Source: Timema cristinae
Taxonomy: Eukaryota > Arthropoda > Insecta > Phasmatodea > Timematidae
Reading direction: 5' to 3'
Assembly (NCBI GenBank): GCA_039000515.1
Contig: JBCFYV010001001.1
Location: 4,391,993-4,455,992, forward strand
DNA length: 64,000 nucleotides
Shown piece by piece: positions 47,201 to 63,300 of this stretch. Below the pieces are notes generated by a model. That model did not search any database. It was not told the origin of the DNA and saw nothing but the letters and a program-made list of their open reading frames with translations. A program made the position numbers and the translations under genes. How positions within the stretch are numbered: the stretch's first letter is position 1; each line of letters opens with the position of its first letter.

Positions 47201-50200
47201 CACTCATAATAATCTAGTTTCCTATGCAGCTCTATTCAACTAAATTTATGAAATTACTCCCCTTCAATTTCCACAATTTTAATAGTTACGTTCCAAGGTT
47301 TTTAATTTACGAACCCTCAGAACATTAAATCTACGTCCCACTGAAATTAAAATTTGTCCCCACCTACTTTCCTAGGAAATTTTGATAGCTAAAAACCATT
47401 AAATTCTATTTAATCTCCCATTCATTTAAAAAAATTGGGGAATCACGCCCAAACTAAATTTAAAAATTTACTACTCAATCTATATCCACAAGTTTAAAAT
47501 GTTCTTTTCCCAAAGGATTTTAAAATCTACGAACCCTTTTCAATAAAATTATTTTACGTACCCAAAAAAAAGATACTCTTTCCATTTAAATTTAAGGGTT
47601 TTTTAGTCAGATCATTCATTTTTAAAAAAAGTTACTTAAAATAAGAAAAATTACGTCCCAAACCCTTTAGGATAATTTCCCCCACAAAACAAAAAAAAGT
47701 AGTACCAAAAAGTATTTAAAATTTCAACATATTTTTTTTTATATCAAACTTTCCCCCAAAAGGTTTTTTTTTTAATCTGTACCCATTCAGTACTAATAAT
47801 CTACACCCATAATATTAAATAATCTTTCCCCCACAAAATTAATAAATTTTTTTTTGGCTATAAACCTTCGTTTAAAAATTTTATTCACAAATTAGGAAAA
47901 ATCTAGCCAAAAAATTTTTTCATGAAAATCGAAACAATCTACTACCAAAAGTTTTTATAGTTACTTCCCCCAAAAGGTTTTAAAATTTAGGGAAACCATT
48001 AAATATTGAAACCCAACGTCCCACTGTATTTCCCACAAAGTTTTTAAAATTTTACCCCCCCCCTTTGAATTTTTTTCAAATTAGTACTTTTCCCCAAAAA
48101 AATTTTTTACAACCCTTGTATTATATAATCCACCCACAATTTTCCCCCCCTAATCTTTGAATAGCTTTATTGGGTTAGTAACTAAAAACTTAAAAGATAA
48201 TTAGCCCCAATTTTTCTTTACCACAAGAAGTATTTTAAACCCTTTTTAACAAGGTTTTTAAAATAAAAGTAGAAATCAAACATAACCTCGTCCCACTGTT
48301 TCCCACAAAGGTATTTTTATTACTTTCACTGAAAAATTTTTAAAATCTACGTACTAATTAATTTTATATTTAGGGGCCCAAATTTTCCCCCAAAGTTTTT
48401 AGTCATTCCCAAAAAAATTTTTTAAAATTTAAAACTCTAACGAAAAACCCTCTATAAGGTAAAGTTTTTTATTTTAAAACGTCCCAATTATTTCCCAAAG
48501 TATGAAAGTCACTTCCCAAAATTTTTTTAAAAAAACTACAACCATAATTACGTTCCCCAAAAATATTTTAAAATTAGTAACCTTCAAATATTTAATAAAA
48601 CCAAACATATTTCCCCAAGTTTTTTTAATTTACTACAAATTTTTTAAATAATCTACTTCAAAAGTTTTTTATATTCTACGTTCCCAAGTATTTAAAATCT
48701 TGTCCCCACTACCATTTCCCCAAGGTTTTTTAATTTTTTATGTTTTCATAAATTATTAGTTAAAATTCACTTAATTTATATAATTTTGGCCAATTATTTT
48801 TCCCAAATATTTAATATTAAAACCCCCCAAATAAGGTATTTAAAAAATTACTCCCAAATTTTAAAGTTTAAATCTACGTCCCCATTATTTCCCCAATTTA
48901 TTTTAATATTTGTTTTCACTTAGGTATTTTAAATTGTCCATAGTATTTTAAAATACGTACCCACTAATATTAAGAAATTTCGCCCCCAAAATACTTACCA
49001 AGGGGGATATTTTTATGGCCCTATAAACCATTCAAATTCATGATAATCTACGAACCCAACTAAATTTCATGATATTTAGGGACCCAATCAACTAGCCACA
49101 AAATTTTAAAATAGTCAACGTTCCCAAAAAGGTATTTTTATAATCTACAACCATTCAGTTTAAAATTTAAAATTTTTACGTACCCACTTAATTTATATAA
49201 TATACCCACTCTACTTTACCAAAAGGTAATTTGATATCTAAAAAATCATTCAGTTTTCATGTTAATCTACGCATTCCATTTAAATTAGGATAACTACGTC
49301 CAAACCCCTTGGGGAAATCTCCGTACCCAATAAGCTCAAAAAAAATTCTGTACCGACTCAAGTATATAAAGACTCCCACTAGTTATTTTGATGTCTACGT
49401 TTCCACAAAGGCTTTTTGTAACTACTCAAAAATATAAAAAATTTACGAAAATACTAAATTAAATTTTAAATATCCCAAAAACCTTTTTTCCAACAAGGTA
49501 TTTTCATAGTCTACTTAACTATTCAGTTTCATTAATATCTACATATTCAAAAAAATTTTTTAAATAATCTACAAAAACATTCAAATATGTTAAAATTTAC
49601 TCCAACTAAAGTTTATGATAATTACATCCCCATTCTATTTCACACAGTTTTATTTTAATAGTGTACGTTCCTATTGAGGTATTTTGATAATCTACGTAAC
49701 CACTCAGATACTTTATAATCACGTGCCCACAATATTAAAAAAAAAATCTTGAACCCAAAACTACATTCCCAAAAAGGGAATAATCGATAGACTAAAAACC
49801 TTCAGATTCTATTTAAATCTATTATTCACTTAAAAATTAGGGTAATCACGAACCAACTAAATTTATGATAATTTCGTACTCAATCTACTATGCCCAAGTT
49901 TTAATAGAAAACGTTCCTACAAAGGAGTTTTAATAATCTACGTAACCCAGTACTTTATATTCTACTACCCATTTAATTTAGATAGTCTCGTTATCCACTC
50001 TACTTACTCACAGAGGTATTTTGATAGTCTAGTAGTCATTTCGGGTTTCTTTTAATAACGCTTCACATTAAATTTTTACGATAATCTACTACCAACCTTA
50101 GGATAAATCTCCGTACCCAAAAAGATCAAAAAAAAATGTATGACCGACCAAGTATATATAAAACTTTAAACATATTTTTTTGATGTCTACTTCCCACAAA

Positions 50201-53200
50201 AAGGTTTTTTTTTTAATCAGTAACCATTCAAAAATACTATTAAATTACGGCCCACTGAAGTATTAAGATAATCTTCGTACCCACACTACATTCCAAGGGA
50301 TAATTCATAGATAAAAAAACCCATTCAGATTCTATTATAATCTACTTATTCCTTAAAAATTAGGATAATCTACGCACCAACTAAATTCATGAAAAATACG
50401 TACATAAATCTACTATGCCACAAGTATTTTTAATAGTCACGTTCCCACAAAGGTATTTTTATAACTAGTAACCATTCAGATACTATTATAATCTAGACCC
50501 ATGAAATTTAGATAATCTACTACCCCTCTACTTTTCCACAGAGGTATTTTGATGTCTTTTTTTAAAACATTCAGTTTCTATTCATACTACGTATTCACTA
50601 AAATATTTAATAATCTACGTACCCTATTACTTTCCCCCACAAGTTTTTTTATTGTCTACGTTCCCAAAAGAGCTATTTAATAATCTAGTAAACATTTAAA
50701 TCTATTATGATTAGTCCCAAACAAAGTTTATAAATCTACGTCCACATTCTACTTTCCCACAGATTTATTTTAATTGTACTTTCCCCTGAGGTATTTTATA
50801 ATCTAAGTAACCACTCAGATAGTATTATAAAACCGTACCACAAAGTTTAAGATATTCTTCGTACCACATACATTACCATAGGGATATTTTTATTAGGCTA
50901 TGAAACCATTCAGATTCTATATAATTACTTAAAACTTAAAAATTAGTATAATCTCCGAACCAAACTAAATTTCATGATAAATACGTACCTAATTTACTAT
51001 GCCAACAATATTTTAATAGTCTATCCGTTCCCACAAAGGTATTTTAATAATCTACGTCACCATTCAGATACAAATGAACCTACGTCCCACTATATTTTCC
51101 CAAAGGGATTTTAATAATTTACTTCCCAATGAAAATATTTTCATAATCTACCACTATTCAGATAAATCATTTTCTACGTAACCATGATGTATTATGATAA
51201 TCTTCGTACCCACTACCATTCCCCTAGATGTACTTTGATAGTCTATTATTAGGTTATCTAGTACAACATTTAATGATAATCTTGTAACCAATTCTTTACC
51301 ACAAAATTTTTAATTTCCACGTTACCACAGAGGTATTTTTTGACACAATGAAGTGTATGATAATCAAAGATAACATACGTACCCACAAAAGTTTCCCAAA
51401 TAGGGTATTTTGATAGTCTATTTTATTCCTGAAATAATTGTTTAATCTAACGTACTAACTAAAGTTTGTGTATTCTACGTGCCCAATTTACTTTCCTTCA
51501 AAGTATGTAAGTCAAACTTTTCCCAAAAAGGGTATTTTAATAAACTACGTAACCATAAGTCTACTTTTCCACTAAGTAAAGTTTGGAATTCTCCCGTGCC
51601 CTCTACTTTCCTTCAGAAGTATGATAAGTCTAGTCCCAAAAGTTATTTTAATAAACTACGTAACCTAAGTTACGTTCCCACAAGGATATTTTAATAATCT
51701 AGTAACCATTCAATACTATTGTAACCTACTTTACCCACTATACTTTCCCACAGAGTTTTTAATAATTTACGTTCCCACTGAAATATTTCATAACTATACT
51801 ATTAATTAAATTATAATATTCTACTCCCACTGATGTATTAGATAATTTCGTACCCACTCCGCATTCCCCCGATACTTTGATAGTTTTTTATTTCACTAAA
51901 TTATTGTTTAGTCAATGTATACTAAAATTTTTATAAATAATCACGAAACCAAATCTATTTTCCCAGAAGTATTTTAAAGTCTACGTCCCCATAAGGTATT
52001 TAAATAATCTACGTCCAATTAAATTTTGGGTGATAATCTTACGTCCCCATTCTAATTTCCCCCAAGATTTATTTTAATGTGTACGTTTTCACTTCGGTAT
52101 TTTGATAATTAACGTAACCACCGATACTTTTATAATTTACGTACCCACTGAACTTTAAATAATCTTCGTACCCCACTCCCACCAATAGGGATATTTTTAT
52201 AGGCAAAGAAACCATTCAAATTCTATTATAATCTACGAAACCAACTAAATTTCATATAGTTTATACCCAATCAACATGCCACAACTATTTTAATATTTAA
52301 AGTTCCCACAAAGGTTTTTTTTTAATCTACGTAACCTTTTCGGATACTTTTAATCAGTAAAACTGAAGGAATAAAATTTCTACGTACCAACTCTATTTCC
52401 CCAAAATGTATTTTCATAGTCTACTTAAACATTCAGTTTCTATTCATTTTAAAACTTTTACTAAAATATTTAGATAATTTACGTTCCCTATCTTTTTTCC
52501 CCCCACAATTTTTAATAGTCAAAACGTTCCCAAAGAGGTATTTAATAATCTCTGGGAACATTCAAATACTATTATAATTTACGTACCAACTAAGGTTTAT
52601 GATAATCTACGTCCACATTCTACTTTCCCACAGATTTATTTTAATAGTGTACGTTCCCACTGAGGTATTTTGATAATTAAGTAACCACTCAGATAGTATT
52701 AATTATACGACCCCAAAGTATTAAATAATTTCGTACCCAATAATTACATAGGGATATTTTTATAGGCTAGAAACTTCAGATTTTATGATAATCTACTTAT
52801 TCATTTAAAAAATTTTAAATAAATCATGAACCAACTGAATTTCATGTAATTTACGTACCCAATGAACTATGCCACAAGTATTTAATAGTTCGTTCCCACA
52901 AAGGTATTTTTAATAATCTACGTACCCATTTAATTTATGATAATCTACGTACCCACTCTACTTTGTCACAGAGGTATTTTGATAGTCTACGTAATCATTC
53001 AGGTTCTATTTTTTCTGCGAACACATTAAATTTATGGTAATCTAGTAAAAAACCTTAGGTTATCTTCCTCCCACAAAGATAATATAAAAATTATGTACCG
53101 ACTAAGGATATATAAAACTTTCCCCATGTTATTTGATAGTGTCGTTCCTACAAAGGTATTTGATAATCACGAAACTATTCAAAATAATATTATAATCTAC

Positions 53201-56200
53201 GTCAATAATAAACTAATGATAACCTACCTATCATCTCTACTTTCATACTTAGGTATTTTCGTATTATTTTAACCATTCAGTTTCTATTAAAATCAAAAGT
53301 TTACACTAAAATATTTTAGAAATCTACGTGCCCAAATACTTTCCCCCCAAGTATTTTAATAGTCTACGTTCCCATTGAGGTATTTTAAAAAATCTACGTA
53401 AATATTCAAATACTATTATAATCACGTCCCAACTAAATTTTTTTAAACAAAGTCCATATTCTACTATTTCCCCCAGATTTATTTTAAAGTGTACTTTCCC
53501 ACTGAGGTATTTTTGATAATCTAATAACCACCAAAATACTATTAAACTACGGCCCATGAAGTATTAAGAAATCTTCGTACCCCAAACTACATTACCTAGG
53601 GAAAATTTTTTATAGGCTATGAAACCATTCGATTCTATGATAAACTACTTATTCACTTAAAAATTAGGATAATCTACGAACCCAAAAAATTTCATGAAAA
53701 TCGTACCTATCACTATGCCACAAGTATTTAATGTCTACGTTCCACAAAGGTATTTTAATAACAACGTAACCTTAGATATTTGTAACCTACGTCCCCACTA
53801 TACTTTCCCCAGAGGTTTTTAAAAAATTTACGTTCCCCTGAAATATTTCATTTAAACTACGTACTATTAAGTTAATATTATATTCTACGTTTTCCCCTGA
53901 TGATATGATAATCTTCGTAACAATCCGCATTCCCCTAGAGGTACTTTGATTTAGTATTCACAAATTAAGATTAGTCAACGTACTACATAATTTATGATAA
54001 TCTACTTACCAATCTACTTTTCCCCAGAATATTTTAATTGTCTACGTCCCCATAAGGTATTTAATAATCTACGCCAAAATTTAAAATTTGTGATAATCTA
54101 GTCCCCCATTCTACTTTCCCCCAATTTATTTTAATAGTTCGTTTTAAAATTAGGTTTTTTTTGTAATCTACGTGCCCACTGAAGTTTAAGATAATCTTCG
54201 TACCCCACTACATTACTATAGGGAATTTTTTATAGGGCTAGAAATCTTCAAATTCTAGAAATCTCGAACCAACTAAAATTTCTAAGTTTACGTAAAAAAT
54301 CAACTATGCCACAACTATTTTAATGTCTACGTTCCCAAAAAGGTATTTTTATAATCTCGTAACCATTTCAGATACTATTTAATTACGTACCCATGAAATT
54401 TATGTAATTAACGTACCCACTCACTTTCCACAGGGTTTTTTGATAGTTTACTTAAACATTCAGTTTCTATTCATATTACGTATTAAAAAAAATATTTAGT
54501 AATCTACGTTTCCCTATTCTTTCCCCCACAAGTATTTTTAAATTGCTACTTCCCATAGAGCTATTTAAAATCTACCGTAAACATTTAAATACTTTAGATC
54601 TACGTACCAACTAAAGTTATGTTAATTACGTCCACATTCTACTTTCCCACAGATTTATTTTAATAGTGTCGTTCCCACTGGGTATTTTGATAATCAAGAA
54701 AACCCACCGATAGTATTATAATATACGACCCACAGAAGTATTAAGTAATTTCGTACCCACACTACATTACCAAGGGATATTTTTATAGGCTATGAAACCA
54801 TTCAAATTCTATTAAAATCTACGAACCAACTAAAATATCATGTAGTTTAGTCCCCAATCAACTATCCAAACTATTTTAATAGTCTCGTTCCCCAAAGGTT
54901 TTTTTTTAATCACTAACCATTCAGATACTATTTTTAACACGAAAATACTGAAGGAATGATAATTCGTCCAACTCTATTTTCCCACAAATGTATTTTCATA
55001 TCTACTTAAAATTCATTTCTATTCATTCTACTTTTTTCCTAAAATTTTAGATAATTTTACTTCCCTATTACTTTCCCCCAAAGTATTTAATAGTCTACTT
55101 TCCCCAAAGAGGTATTTAATTAATCTACGTGAAACTTTTCAAATACTATTATAATCTAGTACCAAAAAAGGGTTTTAAGATAATCTACCCACATTTCTTT
55201 CCCGCTTTTTTTTTAATAGTTACGTTCCCCATGAGGTTATTTTGAAATCTAAGTAACCCCAGATAGTATTATAATATACGTACCACAGAAGTATTAATAA
55301 TCTTCTACCCAAAAATTTTACAAACCATGGGGTAATTTTTTAGGCTATGAAACCATTCAATTTTATGATAATTATTATTCACTTAAAAATTAGAAAAATT
55401 TTGACCAAATGAATTTCATGATATTTACGTACCCAATGAACTATGCCACAATATTTTAATAGTCACGTTCCCACAAAGGTATTTTTTATAACTACGACCC
55501 ACTGAAATTTATGATAATCTACGTCCCCTCTACTTTGTCAAGGGGAGGTTATTTTGATAGTCTAGTAATCATTCAGGTTCTATGTTTTTCTGCGAATCAC
55601 TTTTAAATATTATGGAATCTACGTACAAACCTTAGGTTTAAATCTTCCACCCACAAAGATAATATAAAAATGTATGTACCGACCCAAGGATATATAAAAC
55701 TTTCCCACATAGTTATTTTGATAGTGTACTTTTCCTCAAAGGTATTTTGATAATCTCGTAAATTTATATAAATTATTATCTACGTAATAATGAAACTAAT
55801 GATAAACCTCCTACATCTCTTCTTAACATAGGTTTTTCGTATCTTTTTAAAAACCAATTTTTCAGTTTCTATTAAAATCTACGTATTCAAAAAAATTTAT
55901 TTAGATAATCTAGGCCCTAAATATTTCCCCCACAATATTTTAAGTCTACTTTTCCCATTGAGGTATTTTTAAAAAATCACGTAAATATTCAAAACTATTA
56001 TAATCTACGTACCAACAAATTTTTATGATAATCTACGCCATATTCTACTTCCCACAATTTATTTTAATAGTGTACTTTCCCACTGGGTATTTTGATAATC
56101 TAAGTAACCATCAGATATTAAATCTAGGCCCATGAAGTATTAAATAATCTTCGTACCCACACAATTCCATAGGGATATTTTTATGGGGCTATGAAACCAT

Positions 56201-59200
56201 TCAGATTTTTAGATAATCACTTATTCACTTAAAATTAGGATAATCTACGAACCAACTAAATTTCATGATAAATACGTACCTAATCTATTATCCCACAAGT
56301 ATTTTAATAGTCTAAGTTCCCACAAAGGTATCTTTTAATTTTCGTACCCACTGAAATTTATGATAATTACGTAACCCACTCTACTTTGTCACAGAAGTTT
56401 TTGAAAGTCTACGTAATCATTCAGGTTCTATGTTTTTCTCGAATTCACATTAAATTTAGGGTAATCACGTCAAACCTTAGGATTTATCTTTCCTACCCAC
56501 AAAATAATATAAAAAGTATGTACCGACTCAAGGATATATAAAACTTTCCCACATAGTTATTTTGATAGTGTACGTTCACAAAGGTATTTGATATTTTACG
56601 TCTATTCAATAATATTATAATCTAACGCAATAATGAAACTAATATAACCTACCTATCATCTCTACTTTATAATAGGATTTTCGTATCTATTTAACCATTC
56701 AGTTTTATTAAAATTACGTATTCACTAAAATTTTAGATAATCTAGTGCCCAAATACTTTCCCCCACAAGTATTTTAATAGTCAAACTTCCCTTTGGGAGG
56801 TTTTTTTAAAAAATCCGTAAATTTTTCAATACTTTTTAAAAATCTACGTACCAATAAAGTTTATGATAATTACTCCATATTCAAACTTTCCCAAAATTTT
56901 TATTTTAATAGTGACTTTCCCACTGAGGTATTTTGATAATCTAAGTAACCACTCAGATACAAATTATAATTACGTGCCACTGAAGTATTAAGAAAATCTT
57001 CGTACCCACACTAATTACCATAGGGATATTTTTATAGCTATGAAACCATTAGATTCTATGTAATCTACTTATTCATTAAAAATTAGGAAAAATCTCCACC
57101 AACAAATTTCATGATAAATACGTACCTAATCTACTATGCCACAAGTTTTTAATGTCTACGTTCCCACAAAGGTATTTTAATAATCAAAAGTCACCATTCA
57201 GATACTATTGTAACCTAGTCCCACTATATTTCCCACAAGGGTATTTAAATGATTTACTTCCCACTGAAATTTTTTTAAAAATCACGTACTATTCAATTAA
57301 TATTATATTTACTAACCACTGATTATATGAAAAACTTCGTACCCCTACTCATTCCCCTAGAGGTACTTTGATGTCTATTTTAGGTTAGTCAAACGTAAAA
57401 ACTATATTTATGATAATTTTACTACCCAATCTACTTTACAACAGAAGTTTTTTAATATTCCCCACGTTAACACAGAGTTATTTTGACACAATGAAGTGTT
57501 GAAAATCAAACGATAACCTACGACCCACTAAAGTTTCTCAATAGGTATTTTGATAGTCACTTATTCACTGAAATAATTGTTTAATCTACACTAAAATTTT
57601 GTGATATTTCGTGACCAATTTACTTTCCTTCAGAATAGATAAGTCTACGTCCCAAAAGGTATTTTAATAAACTCGTAGCCATAAGTCCGTTCCCACAAAG
57701 GTAAAGTTTGTGTATCTACGTGCCCAATCTCTTTCCTTCAGAAGTAGTAGTCTACGTTCCCAAAAGGTATTTTAAAAAAACAAGTAACCATAATCTACTT
57801 CCCACAAAGGTATTTTAATATCAACGTAACCATTTCAGATATTTTGTAACCTACGTCCCCACTAAAACTTCCCACAGAGGTTTTTAAAAATTTTTCGTTC
57901 CACTGAAATTTTTTCTAATCTACGTTTTATTAAGTTAAAAATTATATTCTATTCCCACTGAGTTTATGAAACCCCGTACCCACTCCGCATTCCCCTAGAG
58001 GTACTTTGAATTTATGTATTACTAAATTATTGGGTTATCAACGTACTACTATAATTTAGATAATCTACTTACCAATCTACTTTTACACAGAAGTATTTTA
58101 ATAGTCTACGTCCCTAGAGGTATTTAAATTTTAGTACCAATTAAAGTTTGTGAAATTACGTCCCCATTCTACTTTCCCAAGATTTATTTTAATAGTGAAA
58201 ACGTTTTCATTTAGGTATTTGATAACTACGTACCCATGAAGTATTAAGATAATTTCGTACCCACCTACATTATATAGGGAATTTTTATAGGCTATGAAAC
58301 CATTCAAATTCTATATAAATCTACGAACCAACAAAATTTCATGATAGTTTAGTAACCAATCAACTATGCCACAACTATTTAATAGTCTCGTTCCAAAAAA
58401 GGTTTTTTTTAATCTACGTAACCATTCAGATACTATTATAATTACGTACCCACTGAAATTTATGATAACTACGTACCCACTCACTTACCACAGATATTTT
58501 GAAGTCAACTTAAAATTCAGTTTCTTTTTCATATCTAGATTCCTAAAAAATTTAAAAAATCTACGTACCCTATCTATTTCCCCCAAAACATATTTTAATT
58601 GTCTACGTTCCCATAGAGCTATTTAATAATCTACGTATCTACGTAAACATTTAAATACTATTATGATCTCGTTACCAACTAAATTTATAAAATCACGTCC
58701 ACCTACTTTTCCCCCAAGATTTTTTTTAAATAGTGTAGTTCCCACTGAGGTATTTTGATAATTAAATAACCACTTAATAGTATTATAAATACGTACCCAC
58801 AGAATATTATGATAATCTTCGTACCCACACTACGTACCAAGGGAAATTTTTATGTCTTGAAACCTTTTCAGATTCTATATAATCTACTTATTCACTTAAA
58901 AATTAGGATAATCACGAACCAACTAAATTTTCATGATAAATAGTACCTAATCTACTATGCCACAATATTTTAATGCCCTAACGTTCCCAAAAGGTATTTT
59001 AATAATTACGTCACCATTCAATACTATTGTAACCTACGTACCCACAATATTTTCCCCCAAAAGGGTTTTTAATAATTTACTTTCCCCACTGAAAAATTTT
59101 TCATAATCTACGCACTATTCAGATAATTCATATTTAACGAAAACCACGATGTATTATGATAATTTCGACCCACTCTCTTTCCCCCTAGGGGTACTTTGAC

Positions 59201-60300
59201 AGCTATTATTTGGTTATCTACGACAATAATATATGATAATTACGTACCAACTACTTTACCACGAAGTATTTTATATTCCACGTTACACAGAGGTATTTTG
59301 GGCACAATGAAGTAGTAGATATCAAACAAACCTACGTACCCATTAAAGTTTCCCAAATTGTTTTTGATAGTTACTTATTCATGAAATAATGTTAATCTAT
59401 GTACTAACTAAAGTTTGGATATTCTACGTGCCCAATTTACTTTCCTCAGAATTATATAATCTACGTTCCCAAAAGGTATTTTAATAAACTACTAACCAAA
59501 ATCTACTTCCCACAAAGGTAAAGTTTGTGATATTCTACGTGCCCAATCTATTTCCTTCAGAGTATTATAATCTAAATTCCCAAAAGGTATTTTAATAAAC
59601 TACGAAAAAAGTTACGTCCCACAAGGATTTTTAATAATCACGTAACCTTCAGATACATTGTAACCTACTTTCCCACTAACTTTCCCACAGAGGTGTTTAA
59701 TAATTTACGTTCCCACTGAAATTTTCATAATCTACGTACATTAAGTTAATATTATATTCTAAGTTCCCCCTGAGTATTAGAAAATCTTCGTACCAACTCC
59801 GATTCCCCTAGAGGTACTTTGATAGTTTATGTATTCACTAAATTATTAGGTTAAGTAAAGTACTCTATAATTTATGATAATCTACTTACCATCTACTTTT
59901 CCACAGAAGTATTTTTTAAAGTCTACGTCCCCATTCTACTTTCCCCCCCAGATTTATTTTAATAGTGGGCGTTTTCACTTCGGTATTTTAAATAAATTAC
60001 GTAACCCTCGATTCTATTAAATCCCCACTACCCACGAACATTAAGATAATCTTCGTACCCACATACATACCATAGGAATTTTTAATAGGCATGAAACCAT
60101 TCAAATTCTTTATAATCTACGAACCAACTAAATTTCATGATAGTTTACGTATCCCAATCAACTTTGCCACAACTATTTTAATAGTTACGTTCCCAAAAAG
60201 TTTTTTTTAATTACGTAACCATTCAGATACTATTATAATCTACGTAAATACTGAAGGAATGATAATCTAGTACCAACTCTATTTTCCCACAAATGTATTT
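47200..60300. repeat. ~2.6-kb higher-order repeat region, indel-ridden
   Basis: Same monomers as 60.3-64 kb (TTCCCACAAAGGTATTTT, GAAACCATTCAGATTCTA, AAAAATTAGGATAATCTACG). Many single-base and short deletions and inserted A, T or C runs occur; 47.2-48.9 kb is worst. Anchor TATGTACCGAC..AAGGATATATA falls near 53.09, 55.67 and 56.52 kb. No genes; open frames here are chance. Confidence 0.85.
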
Positions 60301-63300
60301 TCATTGTCTACTTAAACATTCAGTTTCTATTCTATCTCGTTTTCACTAAATATTTAGTAATTACGTTCCCTATCTACTTTCCCCCACAAGTATTTTAATA
60401 GTCTACGTTCCCAAGAAGGTATTTAATAATCTTACTGTGAAACATTCAAATACTATTATAATCTACGTACCAACTAAGGTTTATGATAATCTACGTCCAC
60501 ATTCTACTTTCCCACAGTTTATTTTAATAGTGTACGTTCCCACTGAGGTATTTTGATAATTAAGTAACCACTCAGATAGTATTATATTATACGTACCCAC
60601 AGAAGTATTAAGATAATCTTCGTACCCACAATACATTACCATAGGGATTTTTTATGGCTAGAAACCTTAGATTTTAGATAATCTCTTATTCACTTAAAAA
60701 TTAGTAATCTATGAAACCAACTGAATTTCATGATAATTTACGTACCCAATGAACTATGCCACAATATTTTTTTTTAGTCTAAGTTCCCACAAAGGTATTC
60801 TTATAATCTACGTACCCACTGAAATTTATGATAATCTACGTACCCACTCTACTTTGTCACAGAAGTATTTTGAAAGTCTACGTAATCATTCAGGTTCTAT
60901 GTTTTTCTGCGAATTCACATTAAATATTATGGTAATCTACGTACAAACCTTAGGATTATCTCTACCCACAAAAATAATAAAAAATGTATGTACCGATCAA
61001 GGATATATAAAACTTTCCCACATAGTTATTTTGATAGTGTACGTTCCTACAAAGGTATTTTGATAATCTACGTAAACTATTCATATAATATTATAATCTA
61101 CGTCAATAATGAAACTAATGATAACCTACCTATACATCTCTACTTTCATACATAGGTATTTTCGTAGTCTATTTAACCATTCAGTTTCTATTAAAAATCT
61201 ACGTATTCACTAAAATATTTAGATAATCTACGTGCCCTAAATACTTTCCCCCACAAGTATTTTAATAGTCTACGTTCCCATTGAGGTATTTTAAAAAATC
61301 TACGTAAATATTCAAATACTATTATAATCTACGTACCAACTAAAGTTTTATGATAATCTACGTCCATATTCTACTTTCCCACAGATTTTTTAATTGTGTA
61401 CTTTCCCACTGAGGTATTTTGATAATCTAAGTAACCACTCAGATACTATTATAATCTACGTGCCCACTGAAGTATTAGATAATTTCGTACCCACACTACA
61501 TTACCTATAGGGATATTTTTATGGCTATGAAACCATTCAGATTCTATGATAATCTACTTATTCACTTAAAAATTAGGTAATTACGTACCAACTAAATTTC
61601 ATGATAAATACGTACCTTAATCTACTATTGCCACAAGTATTTTAATGTCTACGTTCCCACAAAGGTATTTTTAATAATCAACGTAACCATTCAGATACTA
61701 TTGTAACCTACGTCCCCACTATACTTTCCCACAGAGGTTTTTAATAATTTACGTTCCCACTGAAATATTTCATAATCTACGTACTATTAGTTAATATTAT
61801 ATTCTACGTTCCCACTGATGTATTATGATAATCTTCGTACCCACTCCCGCATTCCCCTAGAGGTACTTTGTAGTTTTATGTATTCACTAAATTATTAGGT
61901 TAGTCAACGTACTACTATAATTTATGATTAATCTACTTACCAATTACTTTTCCACAGAAGTATTTTAATAGTTAGTCCCCATAGAGGTATTTAAATAATT
62001 ACGTACCAATTAAAGTTTTGATAATCTAACGTCCCCATTCTACTTTCCTACAGATTTATTTTAATAGTGTACGTTTTCATTAGGTATTTTGATAATCTAC
62101 GTGCCCACTGAAGTATTAAGATAATCTTCGTACCCACACTAATTACTATAGGGATATTTTTATAGGCTATGAAACCATTCAAATTCTATGATAATCTCGA
62201 ACCAACTAAATTTCATGATAGTTTACGTAACCAATCAACTATGCCACAACTATTTTAATAGTCTACGTTCCCAAAAAGGTATTTTTATAATCTACGTAAC
62301 CATTCAGATACTATTATAATCTACGTACCCACTGAAATTTATGATAATCTACGTACCCACTCTCTTTACCACAGAGGTATTTTGATAGTCTACTTAAACA
62401 TTCAGTTTCTATTCATATCTACGTATTCACTAAAATATTTAGATAATCTACGTACCCTATCTACTTTCCCCCACAAGTATTTTTTTGTCTACGTTCCCAT
62501 AGAGCTATTTAATAATCTACTAAACATTTAAATACTATTATGATCTACGTACCAACTAAAGTTTATGATAATTACGTCCACATTCTACTTTCCCACAGAT
62601 TTATTTTAATAGTGTACGTCCCTCTGAGGTATTTTGATAATCTAAGTAAACCACTCAGATAGTTTATAATATACGTACCCACAGAAGTATTAAGATAATC
62701 TTCGTACCCACACTACATTACCATAGGGATATTTTTATAGGCTATGAAACCATTCAAATTCTATTATAATCTACGAACCAACTAAATTTCATGATAGTTT
62801 ACGTACCCAATCAACTATGCCACAACTATTTTAATAGTCTACGTTCCCACAAAGGTATTTTTTTTAATCTACGTAACCATTCAGATTGTATTATAATCTA
62901 CGTAAATACTGAAGGAATGATAATCTACGTACCAACTCTATTTTCCCAAATGTATTTTCATAGTCTACTTAAACATCAGTTTCTATTCATATCTACGTTT
63001 TCCCACTAAAATATTTAGATAATTTACGTTCCCTATCTACTTTCCCCCCACAAAATATTTTAATAGTCTACGTTCCCAAGAGGTATTTAATAATCTACGT
63101 GAACATTCAAATACTATTATTAATCTACGTACCAACTAAGGTTTATGATAATCTAACGTCACATTCTACTTTCCCACAGATTTATTTTAATAGTGTACGT
63201 TCCCACTGAGGTATTTTGATAATCTAAAATAACCACTCGATAGTATTATATATACGTACCCACAGAAGTATTAAGATAATCTTCGTCCCACAATACATTA

